A stretch of DNA of 11,131 nucleotides from Tissierellia bacterium (GTDB lineage: Bacteria > Bacillota > Clostridia > Tissierellales > Sedimentibacteraceae), in NCBI GenBank assembly GCA_028700795.1, contig JAQVRY010000050.1:1-11131 (forward strand), given 5' to 3'. The translations under genes were made by a program, and so were the position numbers. The notes beneath the pieces are model-generated. The model made no database searches. It was given only the letters and a program-made list of their open reading frames with translations, and had not been told where the DNA came from. Below are positions 7,185 through 11,131 of the stretch, piece by piece; positions within the stretch are counted from its first letter, which is position 1; every line of letters starts with the position of its first letter.

Positions 7185-8939
7185 ATGAAAGGTTTAGGGG
7201 TGTCACCTGGTATTGGTATAGGTAAAGCCTTTATAATTGATAAGGGACCAATTAACATAATTAAGAATTATGTTAATGATGCTGAAAAAGAAATAGACAG
7301 GCTTAAGGCTGCTTTGGAAATGGCAAAAGAACAGCTTAACGAATTGTACATTTCAACAATAGACGAATTAGGTGAAAAAGAAGCTCAAATTTTTAAATCT
7401 CACGAAATGATGTTGGAAGATGATACATTCATTTCAGATGTAGAAGACAGGATAAACAGGGAAGGCGTAAATGCTGAGTTTGCTTTAAATGAAACTTCCA
7501 ATGTTTATATTAAAATGTTTCAAAGTATTGAAGATGAATATCTCAGGGAAAGATCAGAAGATATCAAAGATGTAATGAATAGAGTAATAAGAATACTGAT
7601 GTGTATCTCAAGTGTTGATTTTTCTAATATGGAAGAAAACTCTATTATTGTTGCCAAAGATTTGACTCCCTCAGATACTGCACAACTTGACAGAACAAAA
7701 GTAGCAGCCATGATTACTGAGGTGGGAGGCAAAACATCCCATGCAGCAATAATTGCAAGGATTATGGGCATACCTACTATTGTAGGGTTAAACAATATAA
7801 CAGATAAAATAAAGGACGGCGATACTGTAATCTGCGATGGAAAGACAGGTAAAGTGCTGATAAATCCCAATGCAAAACAGCTGTTTCATTATAACAAGAA
7901 AAAAAACATAGAAGATGATATTAAAAACGAATTAAGAAATCAGGTAGGACTGCCTTCAATAACAAAAGATGGATTTAAAGTATCTTTGTCAGCAAATATT
8001 GGTGTCCCGAATGATGTAGATATGGCATTAGAAAATGATGCAGAAGGAATCGGGCTATTCAGAAGTGAATTCATATTTATGAATAGAGACCGACAGCCTA
8101 CAGAAGACGAACAATTTGAGCAATATAAGGAAGTCCTGGTTAAAATGGGGGATAAGCCTGTAATAATAAGGACAATGGACATTGGTGGGGACAAGAATGT
8201 TCCATATATTGATATTCCAAAAGAGATGAATCCTTTTTTAGGATATAGAGCAATAAGGTTTTGTCTTGGTAATGTAGAAGTTTTTAGAACACAGCTGAGA
8301 GCAATCCTAAGAGCCAGTGTTTACGGTAATGTCAAAATTATGATTCCCATGATTTCAACTATGAAGGAATTAAAAGACTCTAAGAAAATTCTGCAGCAAG
8401 CGAAAGACGAATTAAAAAGTGAAGGAATAAAATTTAAGAATGATATAGAAATTGGCATCATGATTGAAATCCCTTCTGCTGCAATAATATCCGACCTTTT
8501 AGCTAAGGAGGTTGACTTTTTTAGTATAGGTACCAATGATTTGATTCAATATACCATGGCTGTTGATAGGATGAATTCCAAATTATCTTATTTATACAGC
8601 CAATACCACCCTGCACTTTTAAGGCTAATAAAGGGAATAATAGATAACGCACATAATGCCGGCATCTGGGTCGGTATGTGTGGCGAAGCAGCCGGCGATC
8701 CAAAGCTTATACCGGTATTCGTAGGAATGGGATTAGATGAATTCAGCATGAATTCCCCTTCAATTCTAAGGTCAAGATATATAGTGAGAAATTTAAATAA
8801 AGAAGACATGCAGAAGATAGCAAGAAATACTCTTGATATGGAAAATGCAATTGAAGTGGAGGAGTATTTAAGCTGTTTGTTTGCAGATGAAAATGAAAAT
8901 TGTTTAAAAACATGCAAAAACGGGAGAAGACAAGAATGA
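7185..8939 (+). CDS. ptsI: Phosphoenolpyruvate-protein phosphotransferase (PTS enzyme I)
   Basis: Enzyme I moves phosphate from PEP to HPr, the first step of sugar uptake by the phosphotransferase system, in the cytosol. The protein has 584 residues. The swivelling domain carries the phosphorylated histidine in GGKTSHAAIIAR (H186). The PEP-binding barrel shows GIGLFRSEF (288-296), IIRTMDIGGDK (327-337), GTNDLIQYTMAVDR (449-462) and GMCGEAAGD (497-505) with the active-site Cys499. I chose ATG 7185 because MKGLGVSPGIGIGKA is the conserved N-terminus and AAAGG/GAGG lies upstream; ATG 7161 has no ribosome site. The tail is slightly longer than usual and its last residues and stop codon come from an inverted copy of the intergenic repeat. 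No HPr gene is adjacent. With no clear terminator after it, read-through into the methyltransferase gene is possible. Confidence 0.96.
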   Translation: MKGLGVSPGIGIGKAFIIDKGPINIIKNYVNDAEKEIDRLKAALEMAKEQLNELYISTIDELGEKEAQIFKSHEMMLEDDTFISDVEDRINREGVNAEFALNETSNVYIKMFQSIEDEYLRERSEDIKDVMNRVIRILMCISSVDFSNMEENSIIVAKDLTPSDTAQLDRTKVAAMITEVGGKTSHAAIIARIMGIPTIVGLNNITDKIKDGDTVICDGKTGKVLINPNAKQLFHYNKKKNIEDDIKNELRNQVGLPSITKDGFKVSLSANIGVPNDVDMALENDAEGIGLFRSEFIFMNRDRQPTEDEQFEQYKEVLVKMGDKPVIIRTMDIGGDKNVPYIDIPKEMNPFLGYRAIRFCLGNVEVFRTQLRAILRASVYGNVKIMIPMISTMKELKDSKKILQQAKDELKSEGIKFKNDIEIGIMIEIPSAAIISDLLAKEVDFFSIGTNDLIQYTMAVDRMNSKLSYLYSQYHPALLRLIKGIIDNAHNAGIWVGMCGEAAGDPKLIPVFVGMGLDEFSMNSPSILRSRYIVRNLNKEDMQKIARNTLDMENAIEVEEYLSCLFADENENCLKTCKNGRRQE

Positions 8940-8965
8940 GATCCTTCGCTACGCTCAGATGACAA
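8929..8965 (-). repeat. Inverted copy of the TGTCATTCTG repeat overlapping the ptsI stop codon
   Basis: Read on the minus strand, TGTCATCTGAGCGTAGCG then GAAGGATCTCA matches the repeat consensus, with a further CATTCTTGTC that resembles the linker into a next unit. The TGA stop of ptsI (8937-8939) is the complement of the repeat's CTCA end. Facing the forward copies at 9045-9151, it could form a larger hairpin that might attenuate transcription between the two genes. Confidence 0.7.
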
Positions 8966-9027
8966 TCGGGAATATATTCGTTTATCGTGGTGTGCGTACA
9001 CGTGATAATTCTGAGAGCTTTAGCTCG

Positions 9028-9151
9028 TGTCATTCTGCAGTTCGTGTCATTCTGAAAGCGCAGCTTGAAGAATCTCAGGCTTTGTCATTCTGAACGCAGT
9101 GAAGAATCTCAGACTTTGTCATTCTGAAAGCGCAGCTTGAAGAATCTCATC
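9028..9151 (+). repeat. Cluster of three direct TGTCATTCTG hairpin repeats plus a truncated unit
   Basis: Full units begin at 9045, 9083 and 9117 (spacing 38 and 34 bases); a truncated TGTCATTCTG starts at 9028 and a still more degenerate ATAATTCTGAGAGC lies near 9005. Each full unit reads TGTCATTCTG, a variable centre, then GAAGAATCTCA. ATTCT and AGAAT pair in each, and the centre forms an inner stem (AAGC-GCA-GCTT in the first and third, AC-GCA-GT in the second). The last unit ends directly before the ribosome binding site of the methyltransferase gene. No promoter is evident in the cluster. Confidence 0.88.
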
Positions 9152-9162
9152 AAGGAGTACCA

Positions 9163-10545
9163 ATGAAAAAAAACGATATAATTGAAGTAACAATCAATGA
9201 TTCGGAGTTTCCTAATATAGGAACAATAAACTTTGAAAATAAAACAATAAAAATAAAAAACACTCTGCCAGGACAAAAAGTAAGAGCTAAGGTTTTACGC
9301 ACACGAAAAGACAGTGTAGATGCAAAACTAATCGAAGTATTGGAAAATGCATATTATGAAAAAATACTACCCTGTGAGCATTTTAACTTATGCGGAGGCT
9401 GCTCCTATCAAACTGTTCCTTATGAAAAGCAGCTTGAAATAAAATCTCAACAAGTTAAAAAAATTATAGATGAAATATTGACAGAAAATTATGAATTTCT
9501 ACCTATAGTGCCAAGCCCTAAAGAAACTAAATACAGAAATAAAATGGAGTTTTCATTTGGCGATGAAATAAAGGACGGTCCTTTATCTTTGGGAATGCAC
9601 AGAAGAAACAGCTTCCACAGCATAGTAAACACTTATGACTGTCAAATTGTTGATGAAGATTTTCGACAAATACTATGTCGTATATTAGACTATTTCCGCG
9701 GAAATAGTCAAACCTACTACCACAAAACCACAAATATTGGCTTTTTAAGATACTTATTAGTGAGAAAGGCAGAAAAAACAGGAGAAATTTTAATTAATTT
9801 AATAACAACAAGTCAAAGTACATTAAATGAAAAAGAATTTGTTGATTTAATTTTAAATACGAGCCTGCAAGGTAAAGTAAAGTGCATTGCACACTCAATA
9901 TTTGACGGGGTTGCAGATGCAGCAAAGGCCGACTCCATGAAAGTTCTCTATGGCGAAGACAAAATTACAGAAGAATTGTTGGGACTTAAATTCAACATTT
10001 CATCATTTTCCTTTTTTCAAACAAATTCTTTGGGAGCAGAAAAACTATACTCAATTATAAGGGACTTCATAGGCAATACAAAGGACAAAACAATATTTGA
10101 CCTATATTCAGGAACCGGTACCATAGGGCAAATTTTAGCCCCATCAGCTAAAAAGGTAATCGGTATAGAAATAGTTGAAGAAGCAGTAAAAAAAGCAAAT
10201 GAAAATGCAAAGCTTAACAATTTAACCAACTGTACCTTTATAGCAGGAGACGTCCTTAAGAAAATAGATGAACTAAACGACAAACCTGATATAATAGTCC
10301 TCGACCCTCCTCGTGAAGGCATACATCCAAAAGCAATCCAAAAAATAATAGACTATAAACCTGAAACCTTCATATACATTTCATGCAAACCAACATCCTT
10401 AAAAAACGACCTTCCGGTCTTTTTACAAAACGGATACAAGGTTACTAAAGTACAATGTGTTGATATGTTCCCGCAAACGCCGCACGTTGAGACGTGCGTC
10501 CTTTTGTCCCACAAGAATTCACACACGTCTGCACCATCTTTATAA
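9163..10545 (+). CDS. rlmD: 23S rRNA (uracil-C5)-methyltransferase, RlmD/RumA (RlmCD) type
   Basis: Uses S-adenosylmethionine to make 5-methyluridine in 23S rRNA. In order: an N-terminal TRAM domain (about 1-60); iron-sulfur cysteines C71, C77, C80 (CEHFNLCGGC) and C160; FFQTN with Q286; the SAM-binding loop DLYSGTGTIG (313-322); DPPREG (381-386); the catalytic nucleophile in SCKP (C408); and the general base in HVET (E443). It has 460 residues, close to family length. ATG 9163 follows AAGGAG at 5-nt spacing. Close members (TrmA, RlmC) act on other sites, so the exact uridine is uncertain; Bacillus uses one enzyme for two. The residues after HVET (CVLLSHK and a short tail) are encoded by DNA that also codes, antisense, for the recombinase, and I infer they come from an inserted element. 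Confidence 0.93.
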   Translation: MKKNDIIEVTINDSEFPNIGTINFENKTIKIKNTLPGQKVRAKVLRTRKDSVDAKLIEVLENAYYEKILPCEHFNLCGGCSYQTVPYEKQLEIKSQQVKKIIDEILTENYEFLPIVPSPKETKYRNKMEFSFGDEIKDGPLSLGMHRRNSFHSIVNTYDCQIVDEDFRQILCRILDYFRGNSQTYYHKTTNIGFLRYLLVRKAEKTGEILINLITTSQSTLNEKEFVDLILNTSLQGKVKCIAHSIFDGVADAAKADSMKVLYGEDKITEELLGLKFNISSFSFFQTNSLGAEKLYSIIRDFIGNTKDKTIFDLYSGTGTIGQILAPSAKKVIGIEIVEEAVKKANENAKLNNLTNCTFIAGDVLKKIDELNDKPDIIVLDPPREGIHPKAIQKIIDYKPETFIYISCKPTSLKNDLPVFLQNGYKVTKVQCVDMFPQTPHVETCVLLSHKNSHTSAPSL

Positions 10546-11131
10546 ACAGGAAAATTGAACAAAATAGACTTTAAGGGCAATTCAGCTTCATCACATGGAA
10601 AAATCTCTATTTCTTTGATTAACGAAGAAATCAGGGATTTTTTCTCTTCATCACTGATTTTATCGTATATCCTATCAAAGTTTGCCAGTAGCGTATAGAT
10701 ATTTTCTAAGGTAATGGCATCTTGTTCTACGGCTTTACGACGTAGCTTGACATCGTCGATTTTTTCTTCAAGTTCTACGATGATGTCATATAGGCCATCA
10801 AGTCTGAGGGTCATATCATGGACTTTGCGTTCCCTAAAACGAGTATCCTCAGGCAGACTGTCAATTTCGTTTTCAAGTCGAGCTTTATTAATATCTACCT
10901 CTCTAAGCTTAGATTCATAGTTTTTTAGTTCTCTATTTAAAGTTGAAGTATCAATCTCTTTACCTATTCTTGATTTAATTTCCTCTGCAAAATCTTGGTT
11001 TTTAATCAGCTCTCTGATTGCTTCAATGACAAGTGGTTCAATATCCGTTTTTTTGAGCATAGATTTATAATCGCAGCTTTTCCCACGTGCGGTTCGTGAT
11101 TTACTGCAAACATAATAGTAAATTTCTTTAT
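10353..11131 (-). CDS. Large serine recombinase, C-terminal part; N-terminus beyond window edge
   Basis: The frame is open to the right edge, so the ATG at 11058-11060 is internal rather than the start. Visible parts in order: the second half of the recombinase zinc ribbon (YYYVCSKS...GKSCDYKS, before 11060), the helix KKTDIEPLVIEAIRELI, a long coiled coil (roughly plus positions 10990-10690), and the terminal domain EIEIFPCDEAELPLKS...FNFPVYKDG, ending in LWDKRTHV. These are features of large serine recombinases of phages and integrative elements. The resolvase catalytic domain with its nucleophilic serine lies off the window. After LWDKRTHV the frame runs ~46 codons antisense through the methyltransferase gene to a TAG at 10353. 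The native end, by family habit, would probably read HVET plus a short tail, so the visible C-terminus is likely chimeric. Base composition is slightly richer in GC than the neighbouring genes. Confidence 0.88.
   Translation of the reverse strand, partial: KEIYYYVCSKSRTARGKSCDYKSMLKKTDIEPLVIEAIRELIKNQDFAEEIKSRIGKEIDTSTLNRELKNYESKLREVDINKARLENEIDSLPEDTRFRERKVHDMTLRLDGLYDIIVELEEKIDDVKLRRKAVEQDAITLENIYTLLANFDRIYDKISDEEKKSLISSLIKEIEIFPCDEAELPLKSILFNFPVYKDGADVCEFLWDKRTHVSTCGVCGNISTHCTLVTLYPFCKKTGRSFFKDVGLHEMYMKVSGL
10481..10498. other. Putative attachment site (att) of an integrative element at the rlmD 3' end
   Basis: CGCACGT TGAG ACGTGCG is a perfect 7-bp-arm palindrome centred on TGAG, lying on the HVET codons of the methyltransferase and on the HVST codons of the opposing recombinase. 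Large serine recombinases cut at a central dinucleotide of a quasi-symmetric site and commonly lie beside one att site. The rlmD/rumA 3' end is a known integration target for such elements in Firmicutes. The exact crossover bases cannot be fixed without the other junction. Confidence 0.65.
10599..10643 (+). terminator. Possible terminator for rlmD inside the recombinase gene (antisense)
   Basis: AAAAATC (10599-10605) pairs with GATTTTT (10636-10642), and further in TTTCTT (10610-10615) pairs with AAGAAA (10625-10630), with mismatches between. The stem ends in six T. It lies about 55 bases past the rlmD stop. The same DNA codes for the recombinase segment SLIKEIEIF on the other strand, and the arms are AT-rich, so this is a weak call. 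Confidence 0.35.

Noticed and set aside
8982..9008. Small palindrome TTATC...GTGTGCGTACAC...GATAA in the ptsI-rlmD gap
   Set aside because: The arms do not pair continuously and no T-run follows, so it is neither a convincing terminator nor an operator.
8588..9033. Minus-strand reading frames across the ptsI end and the repeats
   Set aside because: They are shadows of the ptsI frame continued into repeat DNA; no conserved motifs and no ribosome site.
9028..9151. CRISPR array
   Set aside because: Units abut one another with no unique spacers, spacing varies (38 and 34 bases), isolated and inverted copies exist, and no cas gene is nearby.
11085..11092. ACGTGCGG, matching half of the att palindrome, inside the recombinase gene
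   Set aside because: An 8-base match without the other arm, in a coding region for the zinc ribbon; most likely chance.

Overview
The window looks like the chromosome of a low-GC Firmicute of the clostridial branch. It is AT-rich, uses strong AGGAGG-type ribosome binding sites, has near-consensus sigma-A promoters, and controls an aminoacyl-tRNA synthetase with a T-box leader. A Sedimentibacter/Tissierellia-like host would fit, but that is an impression, not a proof. Most genes are core housekeeping genes transcribed as single units. The last ~650 bases are the start of something accessory.

Layout, left to right. (1) A truncated FAD-dependent oxidoreductase on the minus strand (1-940), probably of the kind with a C-terminal Rieske domain, which would lie outside the window. 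(2) An intergenic region of about 640 bases holding a ~177-base imperfect inverted repeat (MITE-like or structured), a sigma-A promoter, and a complete T-box leader with its terminator. (3) ileS, an isoleucyl-tRNA synthetase of the type-2 (eukaryote-like) class whose HIGH motif is permuted to GIHH, closed by a clean terminator. (4) A putative lipoprotein metallophosphoesterase with its own promoter. (5) aroD (type I 3-dehydroquinate dehydratase) on the minus strand, meeting the phosphoesterase with overlapping stop codons. A terminator-like hairpin for the phosphoesterase transcript lies inside aroD, antisense to it. (6) ptsI, PTS enzyme I, with a TTGACA-18-TATAAT promoter. (7) About 220 bases made of several copies of a short hairpin-forming repeat (TGTCATTCTG...GAAGAATCTCA); an outlying copy precedes ptsI and an inverted copy supplies the ptsI stop codon. 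(8) An RlmD/RumA-type 23S rRNA m5U methyltransferase. (9) A large serine recombinase on the minus strand, open at the right edge and convergent with the methyltransferase.

The most striking structure is at the right end. The methyltransferase and recombinase genes overlap tail to tail by 193 bases, and near the centre of the overlap is an 18-base palindrome (10481-10498) that covers the methyltransferase's conserved HVET codons. The simplest reading is an attachment site. An integrative element carried by this recombinase has inserted at the 3' end of the methyltransferase gene, with the element extending rightwards beyond the window. Its end rebuilds the host protein's C-terminus (CVLLS and a new tail). 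The recombinase in turn reads on into host DNA for its last ~46 codons.

The genes do not form a single pathway. They cover translation (IleRS, rRNA methylation), sugar uptake (enzyme I), aromatic amino acid synthesis (AroD), an exported phosphoesterase and a redox enzyme. The accessory content is the two repeat families and the element boundary.
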